Shown here piece after piece: positions 33,050-41,425 of a DNA stretch of 64,000 nucleotides (position 1 is its first letter; the number at the start of each line of letters is the position of its first letter). Under the pieces are notes generated by a model, which was not told where the DNA came from, did not search any database, and saw only the letters and a list, made by a program, of their open reading frames with translations. The stretch is taken from NCBI RefSeq assembly GCF_002298975.1, contig NZ_DBMV01000045.1:202681-266680 (forward strand), written 5' to 3'. Origin of the DNA: Ralstonia sp. UBA689 (lineage in GTDB: Bacteria; Pseudomonadota; Gammaproteobacteria; Burkholderiales; Burkholderiaceae). The translations under genes and the position numbers were made by a program.

Positions 33050-33610
33050 ATGCGTCATACCAGCGTCATGAATGAAGTTGAGCAGATCCACCTTGCGGCG
33101 GAATTGATTTCGCTCGGTGCGCGTCTACAACTGCTGGAACAGGAAACCACGCTCAGCCGTGAGCGTCTGGTCAAGCTGTACAAGGAAATTCGCGGGGAAT
33201 CGCCGCCCAAAGGCATGCTGCCCTTCTCGGCAGACTGGTTCCTGACGTGGTCGCCGAACATCCATTCGTCGATCTTCCTGAATATCTACCGTTTTCTGGG
33301 CGAAAACAGTCGCAGCACTGGCGTACGCCGCCTGATTTCGGCCTACAAGCTCTACCAGGAACACATTCATGTCCACGAACAGGAAGAGGTGCTTTCGATC
33401 ACCCGCGCGTGGATGATGCTGAAGTTCTTCGAAGGGAAGATGCTGCACACCGTGAAGTGCAAGCGCTGCACCGGCCATTTTGTGGCCCACGCAGACGACC
33501 TGCACCACGATTTCGTGTGCGGGATGTGCCAGCCGCCGTCGCGCGCAGGGAAAAAAAAGCGCGCTGCTGGCCAGGTCGATGCGATCGCAGACAAGACGAT
33601 CGACGCCTGA
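33050..33610 (+). CDS. flhC: Flagellar transcriptional activator FlhC
   Basis: FlhC (186 residues) has helical DNA-contact segments (HLAAELISLGARLQLLEQETTLSRERLVKLYKEIRGESPPKGMLPFS) and the C-terminal zinc site: KCKRCTGHFVAH with CGMCQPP gives four cysteines. The ATG at 33050 follows GGGAGCAGTGCC; a second ATG at 33068 is less well placed. The C-terminal tail is rich in Lys and Arg (GKKKRAAG). Two terminators follow, at 33785 and 33847, so flhDC forms its own transcript separate from motA. Confidence 0.97.
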   Translation: MRHTSVMNEVEQIHLAAELISLGARLQLLEQETTLSRERLVKLYKEIRGESPPKGMLPFSADWFLTWSPNIHSSIFLNIYRFLGENSRSTGVRRLISAYKLYQEHIHVHEQEEVLSITRAWMMLKFFEGKMLHTVKCKRCTGHFVAHADDLHHDFVCGMCQPPSRAGKKKRAAGQVDAIADKTIDA

Positions 33611-33646
33611 ACGGCGCTGACGGGGCGTACGGGAACTCCGGGGAAC

Positions 33647-33690
33647 GACGGGAAATACGGGAGCGCCGGGGGAAGACGGGAAATACGGGA
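33647..33690. repeat. Duplicated 16-base GACGGGAAATACGGGA in a GGGA-rich stretch
   Basis: Identical 16-base copies at 33647-33662 and 33675-33690 sit in a run of further ACGGGA/CCGGGGA units between 33620 and 33690. No open frame is conserved. They directly precede an 18-base palindrome. This looks like a small intergenic repeat cluster after flhC. Confidence 0.6.
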
Positions 33691-33706
33691 ACAAGCCGGC
33701 TTGTTC
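33689..33706. repeat. 18-base perfect palindrome
   Basis: GAACAAGCCGGCTTGTTC is fully self-complementary with no loop. It abuts the duplicated GACGGGAAATACGGGA repeats. It could bind a dimeric protein or form part of a REP-like element. No T tract follows. Confidence 0.55.
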
Positions 33707-33784
33707 GGCACATAACAAGACAGAACAGAACACAGAGCAGGAAAAGCACAAGGGCTCAGACAGCACAAAAGGGGAAGGGGGTAG

Positions 33785-33823
33785 GCCGGTCGCCGCGAAA
33801 AGCGGCAGACCGGCATTTTTTTT
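33785..33823 (+). terminator. Intrinsic terminator after flhC
   Basis: A stem GCCGGTC-GCCGC / GCGGC-A-GACCGGC with a GAAAA loop is followed by eight T. It is a strong rho-independent terminator for the flhDC transcript. Confidence 0.85.
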
Positions 33824-33846
33824 GCCGCCGCGCGTACAAGCGTCGG

Positions 33847-33890
33847 AAAAAAGGGACGGAAAGCGCTTTCTCCGTCCCTTTTTTCTTTTG
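33847..33890. terminator. Second, bidirectional terminator between flhC and motA
   Basis: AAAAAAGGGACGGA and TCCGTCCCTTTTTT arms (14 bases) enclose a 10-base loop. T tracts occur on both strands, so it can stop transcription from either side. It insulates the motA operon. Confidence 0.8.
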
Positions 33891-34026
33891 ATCCGCCTAG
33901 AGGGGGTTGTCGGGTGGCGCTCAAGCCGCCCGTTTTACTGCCGTTTTGGGTAGCGAAGGGCATGGCAGATCGGTTTTTTGCTCGTTCTCCCCCATGAAGG
34001 AGGGCTGCAAAACCCCGCTCCAAGCC

Positions 34027-34053
34027 TTCAGTTAACCGGGGCGATGCCGTTAA
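34027..34053 (+). promoter_or_regulatory. Possible FliA (sigma-28) promoter of motA
   Basis: TTCA, 15 bases, then GCCGTTAA (34046-34053). The -10 element matches GCCGATAA at seven of eight positions, but the -35 half matches only two of four in TAAA. It lies about 47 bases before the motA start, a fitting distance. Confidence 0.35.
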
Positions 34054-34099
34054 TCCCCTTGTATTGATCGCAGGATCGCCCATTCAGGAGTTTGCCCCC

Positions 34100-34960
34100 G
34101 TGCTAGTCGCCATCGGTTACATCGTGATTCTCGCCTCGGTGTTCGGCGGCTACATGCTGGCCGGAGGCCACCTCGGACCCCTGTTCCAGCCGACCGAGCT
34201 GCTGATCATCTTCGGTGCCGGCATCGGCGCCTTCGTCGTCGGCAACGACAAGAAGGCGATCAGCGCAACGGTCAAGGCCATTCCGGGCCTGTTCAAGGGC
34301 TCGAAATACACCAAGTCGCTCTATATGGAAGTGATGGCGCTGCTGTTCGTGGTGCTGTCCAAGATCCGCCGCGAAGGGATGATGTCGATCGAGGCCGACA
34401 TCGAAGCCCCGCACGAGAGCGCGCTGTTTTCCAATTACCCCGCCATCCAGGCCGACCATCACGCGCTGGATTTCATCTGCGATTACCTGCGCCTGATGGT
34501 GGGCGGCAACCTGAATCCGTTTCAGATCGAAGCGCTGATGGATCAGGAAATCGACACCCACCACCACGAAGCCGAGCAACCAGCCCGCATCATCACCAAG
34601 GTAGGCGACGCCATGCCGGCATTCGGCATCGTGGCCGCCGTGATGGGCGTGGTGCACACCATGGGCTCGGTCGGCCTGCCGCCGGCAGAACTGGGCAAGC
34701 TGATCGCTTCCGCGCTGGTCGGTACGTTCCTCGGCATCTTGCTGGCGTACGGCTTCATTGGGCCGCTGGGTTCGCTGCTGGAGCAGCGCGCCGAAGAGTC
34801 GACCAAGTTGTTCCAGTGCATCAAGGTGACGCTGCTGGCGAGCATGAACGGCTATGCCCCGGCGATTGCCGTGGAGTTCGGCCGCAAGGTGCTGTTCTCG
34901 ACCGAGCGCCCATCCTTCGCAGAACTGGAAGACCACGTGCGCGGCGCCAAAACGGCTTAG
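34100..34960 (+). CDS. motA: Flagellar motor stator protein MotA
   Basis: MotA (286 residues) has four membrane helices and a large cytoplasmic loop with FVVLSKIRREGMMSIEADIE (charged residues that contact FliG). The helix with the conserved proline reads GDAMPAFGIVAAVMGVVHTMGSVG. With MotB it forms the proton channel that drives the motor. The start is GTG at 34100, nine bases after CAGGAG. That gives the usual VLVAIGYIVILASVFGGYMLAGGHL N-terminus, whereas the ATG at 34064 would add 12 residues before it. It heads the mot-che operon. Confidence 0.96.
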   Translation: MLVAIGYIVILASVFGGYMLAGGHLGPLFQPTELLIIFGAGIGAFVVGNDKKAISATVKAIPGLFKGSKYTKSLYMEVMALLFVVLSKIRREGMMSIEADIEAPHESALFSNYPAIQADHHALDFICDYLRLMVGGNLNPFQIEALMDQEIDTHHHEAEQPARIITKVGDAMPAFGIVAAVMGVVHTMGSVGLPPAELGKLIASALVGTFLGILLAYGFIGPLGSLLEQRAEESTKLFQCIKVTLLASMNGYAPAIAVEFGRKVLFSTERPSFAELEDHVRGAKTA

Positions 34961-35036
34961 CGTTGAACCCTTGAGACAGAGCGTGGCCCACGAGCCACGC
35001 CGCTAACGACGCAGCACAAACCGACGGGAACGGACC

Positions 35037-36038
35037 ATGAGCAAGTCCAGCACGCCTACCTTCATTGTCATCCGGCGCAACAAGAAGAACGCACACAGCC
35101 ACCACGGTGGCGCGTGGAAGATCGCCTATGCCGACTTTGTGACCGCCATGATGGCGTTCTTCCTGCTGATGTGGCTGCTCAGCTCGGTGACCAAGGCTGA
35201 GCTCTCTTCCGTCGAAACGTATTTCCGCACTCCGCTGAAGGTGGCGCTGTTCGGCGGCGCCGGTTCGGGCGACCAGTCGAGCATCCTCAACGGCAGCCCG
35301 GCCATCAAGCAGAACATGCCGCAGCCGAACCCCAGCCCGAGCCCGACCGTGCAGCGCCAGCGCAATATTCGTGACGAGAGCGACGACGCGGCGCTGAACA
35401 AGCTCAAGCAGAAGATTGCCGAGATGGTCGAAACGAACCCGGTGATGAGCCAGTTCAAGCACCAGTTGCTGATCGACATGACCAGCGAGGGGCTGCGCAT
35501 CCAGATCGTCGACCAGCAGAACCGGCCGATGTTCGCCAACGCCAGTGCCGAGGTGCAGCCGTACATGCGCACCATCCTGCGCGAGCTGGGCGCGGCGCTC
35601 AACGACGTGCCCAACCCGATCAGCCTGTCGGGCCACACCGATGCCACGCAGTACGCCACCCAGCACGGCTACAGCAACTGGGAGCTGTCGGCCGACCGCG
35701 CCAACGCCTCGCGCCGCGAGCTGATCGCCGGCGGCATGAAGCCGGCGAAGGTCAGCCGCGTGGTGGGGCTCGAAGCGTCCGTGCCGCTGGACAAGACCAA
35801 TCCGTACAACCCGATCAACCGCCGCATCAGCATTGTCGTGCTGAACAACCGCACGGCCGAGGCGGTGCGTTCGGGCGGAGTCGAGCCGGTGGCCGACCTG
35901 CGCAACGACGGCAAGGACACGCTGACCGATGCCGCTGCGCGCGCGGCCGGTGTAGCAGGCGCTGCCGATGCAGGCGGTGTGGCGGGCGCGACGGGCGCAG
36001 TCGGAACAAGCGGCGGCGGTGGCCAAGCCAAGCCATAA
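35037..36038 (+). CDS. motB: Flagellar motor stator protein MotB
   Basis: MotB (333 residues) has one N-terminal helix with the proton-carrying Asp33 (YADFVTAMMAFFLLMWLL) and a periplasmic plug region rich in Pro and Asn. An OmpA-like peptidoglycan-binding domain follows (ISLSGHTDATQYATQHGYSNWELSADRANASRRELIAGG, NRRISIVVLN). A glycine- and alanine-rich tail (residues about 295-333) is longer than in E. coli. It follows motA by 76 bases and anchors the stator to the cell wall. Confidence 0.96.
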   Translation: MSKSSTPTFIVIRRNKKNAHSHHGGAWKIAYADFVTAMMAFFLLMWLLSSVTKAELSSVETYFRTPLKVALFGGAGSGDQSSILNGSPAIKQNMPQPNPSPSPTVQRQRNIRDESDDAALNKLKQKIAEMVETNPVMSQFKHQLLIDMTSEGLRIQIVDQQNRPMFANASAEVQPYMRTILRELGAALNDVPNPISLSGHTDATQYATQHGYSNWELSADRANASRRELIAGGMKPAKVSRVVGLEASVPLDKTNPYNPINRRISIVVLNNRTAEAVRSGGVEPVADLRNDGKDTLTDAAARAAGVAGAADAGGVAGATGAVGTSGGGGQAKP

Positions 36039-36062
36039 GCGCCGAGGGGAGAAATCAGCCAA

Positions 36063-36476
36063 ATGAGCGAGAAACACATCCTGGTGGTGGACGACTCCAC
36101 GTCGATCCGCCGCATGATTGCCGCGTGCCTGCGCGAGTGCGGCTTTGCCGTGACGGAAGCCGCTGACGGCACTGCCGCGCTCGAACTCGTGCGCAAGCAC
36201 GCGGAAGGCAGCCACCACCTCGTGATTACCGACCAGGTGATGCCGTCGATGGATGGCCTCACTCTCATCCGCGCGCTGCGATCGCTGCCGACCTACGCCG
36301 ACACCCCGATCCTGATGCTGACCACCGAGGCCGACAGCACGATCCGCGACCAGGCGCGTGCCGCCGGCGCAACGGGTTTCCTGCCCAAGCCGTTCGACCC
36401 GGAAGGGCTGACGGATTCGGTGATGCAGTTGTTCGAATGGCATGCGCAGACCCACAGGTCTGCTTCGACGCATTAA
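36063..36476 (+). CDS. CheY-like single-domain response regulator
   Basis: This 137-residue receiver domain has the acidic pair in LVVDDSTSIRRM, the phosphorylated Asp in LVITDQVMPSMDG, Thr in MLTTEADS and Lys in LPKPFDPEGL. No output domain follows. It sits between motB and cheA, as a second CheY does in several beta-proteobacteria. The true CheY (46394-46798) is with cheZ. This copy may act as a phosphate sink or an alternative motor signal; which one cannot be told from sequence. It ends 17 bases before cheA. Confidence 0.92.
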   Translation: MSEKHILVVDDSTSIRRMIAACLRECGFAVTEAADGTAALELVRKHAEGSHHLVITDQVMPSMDGLTLIRALRSLPTYADTPILMLTTEADSTIRDQARAAGATGFLPKPFDPEGLTDSVMQLFEWHAQTHRSASTH

Positions 36477-36493
36477 ACGAAAGAGACCACGAC

Positions 36494-38668
36494 ATGAATC
36501 TCGATCTCAGCCAGTTTTTCGGCGCCTTCTTCGAAGAAGCAGAAGAGCTTCTTGTCGATATGGAGCGGCTGCTGCTCGATCTCGATCTTGCCAACCCCAG
36601 TTCCGATGATCTGAACGCCATCTTCCGTTGCGCGCACTCCATCAAGGGCGGTGCCGCAACTTTCGGCTTTACGCACATGACTGAGCTCACCCATGTGCTG
36701 GAGTCGATTCTGGATCGCGCCCGCACCGGCACCCTGCAGTTGCGCGAAAACATGGTGGATGCCTTCCTGGAAACGAAAGACGTGTTGAAAAGCCAACTTG
36801 ATGCCTACCGGCAAGAGCACCCAATCGATACGGCCACGCTCGAATACATGGTGGCCAAGCTCAACAGCCTGACCGCCGAGGAAGGCGCCGTCGCAACTCA
36901 GCCTGTGCCGGCAGCGCCGGTAGCCGTGCCTGCGCCGGCGGCGGTCGAGCCCGTCGCGGCAGAGCCGGAAGTGGCGCCTGTTGTGGCGGAGGCCGCAGTT
37001 GGCGACATCGATGGCGGCCTGGACATCAAGCTCATCGACGTCTCCAACGAAGACTGCGAGCTGATCGTCACCGAGCTCAAGCACCTGGGCACGGTGTTCA
37101 GCCACGCGCGCAACGGCCGCAACAGCGACATCGTGCTGCAGAGCACCTGCACCGCCGACGACATCATCGCGGTGAGCTGCTTCATCATCGATGCCGACCA
37201 GATTGTCATCACGCCGCACGTGGGCGCTGCTCCTGCCGCCGCTGCCGTACCAGTGCTCGAAGTTCAGGTGGCTGCCCCGACGCCCGCTGCCGCGCAGACC
37301 GAGGCGCATGCTCCAGCCGCCAACGAAGTCGCACCGGCGCCTGCCGCTGCGGTCGCTACCCCGATGCCGTCACGCCCGGCTGCCGCCGAAAAGCCGGCGG
37401 TTGCGGCGGAAACGTCGATTCGCGTTGGCGTGGAAAAGGTCGATCAGCTCATCAACCTGGTGGGCGAACTGGTCATCACGCAGGCGATGCTGGCGCAAAC
37501 CGCATCGTCGTTCGATCCGGTGCTCAACGAACGCCTGTTCTCCGGCCTCTCGCAACTCACGCGCAACGCGCGCGACCTGCAGGAAGCCGCCATGTCCATC
37601 CGCATGATGCCGATGGACTACGTATTCAACCGCTTCCCGCGCTTGGTGCGCGACCTGGCCCACAAGCTGGGCAAGCAGGTCGAGCTGTCGACCTTCGGCA
37701 AATCGACCGAGCTGGATAAGGGCCTGATCGAACGCATCATCGATCCGCTGACGCACCTCGTGCGCAACAGCCTGGACCACGGCATCGAACTGCCCGAGGC
37801 CCGCGTGGCCGCCGGCAAGGACGCGGTGGGCCAACTGCTGCTCTCCGCTGCACACCAGGGCGGCAACATCGTCATCGAGGTGAGCGACGACGGCCAGGGC
37901 CTGAACCGCGACAAGATCCTCAAGAAGGCGCGCGAGCGCGGGCTGGCCGTGTCGGACAACATGACCGACGACGATATCAACCAGCTCATCTTTGCGCCGG
38001 GCTTCTCCACCGCTGACCAGGTGACGGACGTGTCCGGCCGCGGCGTCGGCATGGACGTGGTCAAGCAGAACATCCAGTCGATGGGTGGCTATGTCGAGAT
38101 CCAGTCGCAGCGCAACAAGGGCACCACGATCCGCATCGTGCTGCCGCTCACGCTGGCGATCCTGGACGGCATGTCGGTCAAGACCGGCGACGAAGTGTTC
38201 ATCCTGCCGCTGTCGAGCGTGGCCGAATCGCTGCAGCCGCGCCCCGAAGACATCAAGGCCGTGCCGGGCGGCGGCCGCCTGCTCAAGGTGCGCAACGAAT
38301 ACCTGAGGCTGGTGCCGTTGCACGAGCGCTTCCGCATCACGCCGTCGATTCCAGATCCGTCGGAGGGCATCGTCGTCATCCTGGATTCGGAAGGCAAGAA
38401 GATCGCCCTGCAGATTGACGAGCTGGTCGGCCAGCAGCAGGTGGTGGTCAAGAACCTCGAAACCAACTACCGCAAAGTGCCGGGCATCTCGGGCGCGACC
38501 ATCCTGGGCGATGGCAGCGTGGCACTGATCGTCGACGTGTCTGCGCTAATGCGCGAGACGCGCGTGGGCCATTCAGAAACCGCCACGCGTGCCGTTAGTG
38601 CCGAGAAGCAGGAGGTGGGCGAAGAGCCGGGTGGCCGGTTCTCGACCGAGGCGATGGCCGCAGCATAA
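36494..38668 (+). CDS. cheA: Chemotaxis histidine kinase CheA
   Basis: CheA (724 residues) has an N-terminal HPt domain with phosphorylated His48 (FRCAHSIKGGA). A first Ala/Pro/Val-rich linker leads to a P2-like response-regulator-binding domain (DIKLIDVSNEDCELIVTELKHLG) and a second linker. The dimerisation domain is followed by the ATPase with boxes HLVRNSLDHGIE, VSDDGQGLN, FAPGFSTA and GRGVGMDVV, and then a CheW-like domain. It passes phosphate to CheY and CheB. The ATG at 36494 matches the family start; an upstream ATG at 36437 lies inside the preceding gene. CheW follows. Confidence 0.97.
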   Translation: MNLDLSQFFGAFFEEAEELLVDMERLLLDLDLANPSSDDLNAIFRCAHSIKGGAATFGFTHMTELTHVLESILDRARTGTLQLRENMVDAFLETKDVLKSQLDAYRQEHPIDTATLEYMVAKLNSLTAEEGAVATQPVPAAPVAVPAPAAVEPVAAEPEVAPVVAEAAVGDIDGGLDIKLIDVSNEDCELIVTELKHLGTVFSHARNGRNSDIVLQSTCTADDIIAVSCFIIDADQIVITPHVGAAPAAAAVPVLEVQVAAPTPAAAQTEAHAPAANEVAPAPAAAVATPMPSRPAAAEKPAVAAETSIRVGVEKVDQLINLVGELVITQAMLAQTASSFDPVLNERLFSGLSQLTRNARDLQEAAMSIRMMPMDYVFNRFPRLVRDLAHKLGKQVELSTFGKSTELDKGLIERIIDPLTHLVRNSLDHGIELPEARVAAGKDAVGQLLLSAAHQGGNIVIEVSDDGQGLNRDKILKKARERGLAVSDNMTDDDINQLIFAPGFSTADQVTDVSGRGVGMDVVKQNIQSMGGYVEIQSQRNKGTTIRIVLPLTLAILDGMSVKTGDEVFILPLSSVAESLQPRPEDIKAVPGGGRLLKVRNEYLRLVPLHERFRITPSIPDPSEGIVVILDSEGKKIALQIDELVGQQQVVVKNLETNYRKVPGISGATILGDGSVALIVDVSALMRETRVGHSETATRAVSAEKQEVGEEPGGRFSTEAMAAA

Positions 38669-38749
38669 GCGTCCGCGCTTTCCCGGGTGGGATCAGCCGC
38701 CTCACAACACATTCAATCGATTGGCCCGGCAGGGCCGAGGGGAGCCGCA

Positions 38750-39241
38750 ATGAAAGTCAAGGAACATGCGATCGGGGAAGACACCGGCGGGGAGGAGTAC
38801 CTGGCCTTCACCCTCGGGCGCGAAGAGTACGGCATCGATATCCTGAAGGTGCAGGAGATCCGTGGCTATGAGACCGTCACGCGCATCGCCAACGCACCCG
38901 ACTTCATCAAGGGCGTGATCAACCTGCGCGGCATCATCGTGCCGATCGTCGACCTGCGCATCAAGTTCCAGCTCGAGCGGGTTGAATACAACCAGTACAC
39001 CGTCGTCATCATCCTGAACCTGAAGGATCGCGTGGTTGGCATTGTGGTGGACGGCGTGTCGGACGTGCTGACGCTGCAGAGCCAGCAGATCAAGCCGGCG
39101 CCGGAGTTTTCGGGCGCGCTGGATACGGAGTACATCCGCGGCCTGGGTTCTATCGACGAGCGCATGCTGATCCTGGTGGACATTGAGCATCTGCTGATGT
39201 CGGCCGACATGGCGCTGTGTGACGAGGCCGAGGTGGCCTGA
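38750..39241 (+). CDS. cheW: Chemotaxis coupling protein CheW
   Basis: CheW (163 residues) has the two-lobed SH3-like fold: EEYLAFTLGREEYGIDILKVQEIRGYETVTRIANAPDFIKGVINLRGIIVPIVDLRIKF is diagnostic. It bridges receptors and CheA. The ATG at 38750 follows GAGGGGAGCCGCA. It lies between cheA and the first receptor gene, in the same transcript. Confidence 0.97.
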   Translation: MKVKEHAIGEDTGGEEYLAFTLGREEYGIDILKVQEIRGYETVTRIANAPDFIKGVINLRGIIVPIVDLRIKFQLERVEYNQYTVVIILNLKDRVVGIVVDGVSDVLTLQSQQIKPAPEFSGALDTEYIRGLGSIDERMLILVDIEHLLMSADMALCDEAEVA

Positions 39242-39349
39242 TCGCCAAGGCGTCAAGAGAACAGGCGGCAAGCGACAAGACACCATGCGACGGAGCGCAA
39301 TGCGCATCCGCCAGCAAACGAGGTGCTGCGCGGGAAGGGGAGGAATATC

Positions 39350-41200
39350 GTGTTCAGCAGAATGACCATCCGGCTCCGGCTGGGGCTGATGATGGCGGGC
39401 GTGGGCATGCTTGCCGTCATCGTGGGCGTGACGGGCCTGATCGGCATGCGGCACGCCAATACCCGTGTGCAGGACACGTACACCGTGCAACTGACCGGCG
39501 CGGTGGCATTGGCTGAATCCGATTCCAACCTGTTGAGTTTCCGGATTGTGCTCGACCGGGCGGCCATGGCACCGGGTGCTGCGGACGTGGGCAAGACGAT
39601 CGAGCGCGCCAGGATGTTCCTCGGCAAATCCGATGACGCGTGGAAGCGTTACCGCGCACTGGCCACCACGGCGGACGAGCGCAAGCTGGCGGATGAGGCA
39701 GAGGCCCTGCGCGGTAGGTTCCTGCGCGACGGTGCCCAGGTGCTGATCCAGGCGATCCAGGCTGGTGACCAGCCTGCCGTGACCAAGACGGTGATGGACG
39801 TGATGCCCGTCCTCTATCGCCCGCTGGGTGACAAGGTGGCGGCGCTCAATCGCATGCAGATGGACATTGCGCGCGCCAGCTACGAATCCGGCCAGCGCGA
39901 GCACAGCAGTCTGAGCGCGCTGACCTCCGGTGTGCTGCTGGCCGGCATCGTGGTCGGCGGGCTGCTGACGTGGGCGTTGCGCCGCTCGATCACGCTGCCG
40001 TTGGCGCGCGCTGTCGAGCAGGCCGAGCACATTACGCAGGGCGATCTCACGCACACCATCCGCGTGGATCGTGTTGATGAGACCGGCCGCCTGCTGCTGG
40101 CGCTGCAGCGCATGCAGGAGAGCCTGCAGAAGATGGTGGGCCAGGTGCGCGCGGGCTCGGATTCGATTGCCAGCGCGACCCAGCAGATCGCTGCGGGCAA
40201 TGCCGATTTGTCGCAGCGGACCGAACAGCAGGCCTCGTCGCTGGAGGAAACCGCGTCGAGCATGGAAGAGCTCACGAGCATCGTGCGCCAGAACGCCGAC
40301 AACGCGCGCCAGGCGAGCCAGCTTGCCGGCAACGCGTCGCACATTGCCGTCAAGGGCGGCGAGGTGGTGGGCCGGGTGATCGACACCATGGCCGGCATCA
40401 ACGAGAGCAGCAAGAAGATCGCCGACATCATCGGCGTAATCGAAGGGATTGCGTTCCAGACCAACATCCTCGCGCTGAATGCCGCTGTGGAAGCGGCCCG
40501 CGCAGGGGAGCAGGGGCGTGGCTTTGCCGTGGTGGCGGGCGAGGTGCGCAGCCTCGCGCAGCGGTCGGCCACGGCCGCCAAGGAGATCAAGGAGCTCATC
40601 AGCGATTCGGTCGGCCGTGTTGAGAACGGCTCCACGCTGGTGGCCGAGGCGGGCAACGTGATTGAGGACGTCGTTGCCGCAGTGAAACGTGTGACGGACA
40701 TCATGGGCGAGATCAGCTCCGCGTCTGACGAGCAGAGCGCGGGCATCGAGCAGGTCAACCTGGCCGTCACGCAGATGGATGAAGGCACGCAGCAGAATGC
40801 CGCGCTGGTGGAGCAGGCCGCCGCCGCCGCGATGTCGCTGCAGGAGCAGGCAGACGGGCTGCGTCAGGCCGTGGCGGCTTTCCGTACGCATGCCGGCGCG
40901 TCTGCCAGTCAGCAGACCCCAGCCGTTGCGCCTCGCGCGGTTGCGCCGGTCGCCGGTACGCCGGCTGGGCAGGCCAAGGCCGCGCACCGCCGTGTCACCA
41001 AGCCTGCATCGGCGCGCAAGCCGCGTGCGGTCGTACATGACAGCGCTGAACCCACGGTGGACGCCGCGATTGCGCCGGCTGCCGAAGAACAACAACACGT
41101 GCGCCCCGCAGCCGCCAAGCCGGCCGCGCCAGCGCACACGTTGCAGACACCCAAGCTCGTTGCCACAGGTGGCGACGATAGCGATTGGGCGACCTTTTGA
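39350..41200 (+). CDS. Methyl-accepting chemotaxis protein (first of a tandem pair)
   Basis: This transmembrane receptor has an N-terminal helix (LGLMMAGVGMLAVIVGVTGLIG), a periplasmic helical Tar-like sensor with a short ligand region, and a second helix (VLLAGIVVGGLLTWAL). A HAMP domain follows, then a signalling domain whose tip reads IEGIAFQTNILALNAAVEAARAGEQGRGFAVVAGEVRSLAQRSA. It ends in DWATF, resembling the CheR/CheB-binding pentapeptide NWETF, after an Ala/Pro-rich linker. The start is a GTG at 39350 after GGAGGAATATC; an ATG at 39362 is possible. The ligand is unknown. Confidence 0.94.
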   Translation: MFSRMTIRLRLGLMMAGVGMLAVIVGVTGLIGMRHANTRVQDTYTVQLTGAVALAESDSNLLSFRIVLDRAAMAPGAADVGKTIERARMFLGKSDDAWKRYRALATTADERKLADEAEALRGRFLRDGAQVLIQAIQAGDQPAVTKTVMDVMPVLYRPLGDKVAALNRMQMDIARASYESGQREHSSLSALTSGVLLAGIVVGGLLTWALRRSITLPLARAVEQAEHITQGDLTHTIRVDRVDETGRLLLALQRMQESLQKMVGQVRAGSDSIASATQQIAAGNADLSQRTEQQASSLEETASSMEELTSIVRQNADNARQASQLAGNASHIAVKGGEVVGRVIDTMAGINESSKKIADIIGVIEGIAFQTNILALNAAVEAARAGEQGRGFAVVAGEVRSLAQRSATAAKEIKELISDSVGRVENGSTLVAEAGNVIEDVVAAVKRVTDIMGEISSASDEQSAGIEQVNLAVTQMDEGTQQNAALVEQAAAAAMSLQEQADGLRQAVAAFRTHAGASASQQTPAVAPRAVAPVAGTPAGQAKAAHRRVTKPASARKPRAVVHDSAEPTVDAAIAPAAEEQQHVRPAAAKPAAPAHTLQTPKLVATGGDDSDWATF

Positions 41201-41263
41201 CCATGTATGCATGGGATCTTCGCTGCTCGCGAAAGCTCTCTCGTGCGTGTTTGTGGTGTGCAG

Positions 41264-41290
41264 CCTGCCCTTCGGGGCAGGTTTTTTTTT
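41264..41290 (+). terminator. Terminator between the two receptor genes
   Basis: A CCTGCCC-TTCG-GGGCAGG hairpin is followed by nine T. It should end or attenuate the motA-cheA-cheW-mcp transcript, and the next receptor has its own probable promoter. Confidence 0.85.
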
Positions 41291-41357
41291 GCCTGGGCTG
41301 GTGCTTACCGAAAAAAGGGGCGATCCCCCACCAAGGTGGCATGGCCCACGGCGGTTC

Positions 41358-41385
41358 TAAAGAGCCGTCCCCCATGGGCCGATAC
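41358..41385 (+). promoter_or_regulatory. FliA (sigma-28) promoter for the second receptor gene
   Basis: TAAA (41358-41361), a 16-base spacer, then GCCGATAC (41378-41385) against the consensus TAAA-N15-GCCGATAA. It lies between the terminator and the receptor start at 41426, a fitting distance for a class 3 chemotaxis promoter. Confidence 0.65.
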
Positions 41386-41425
41386 CGGCTATAGGGGCAT
41401 CTAAAAAAGAAGAGGGGTAGACAAC

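Noticed and set aside
38702..41212. 836-codon open frame on the minus strand
   Set aside because: It is antisense to cheW and the first receptor gene and has no recognisable domain.
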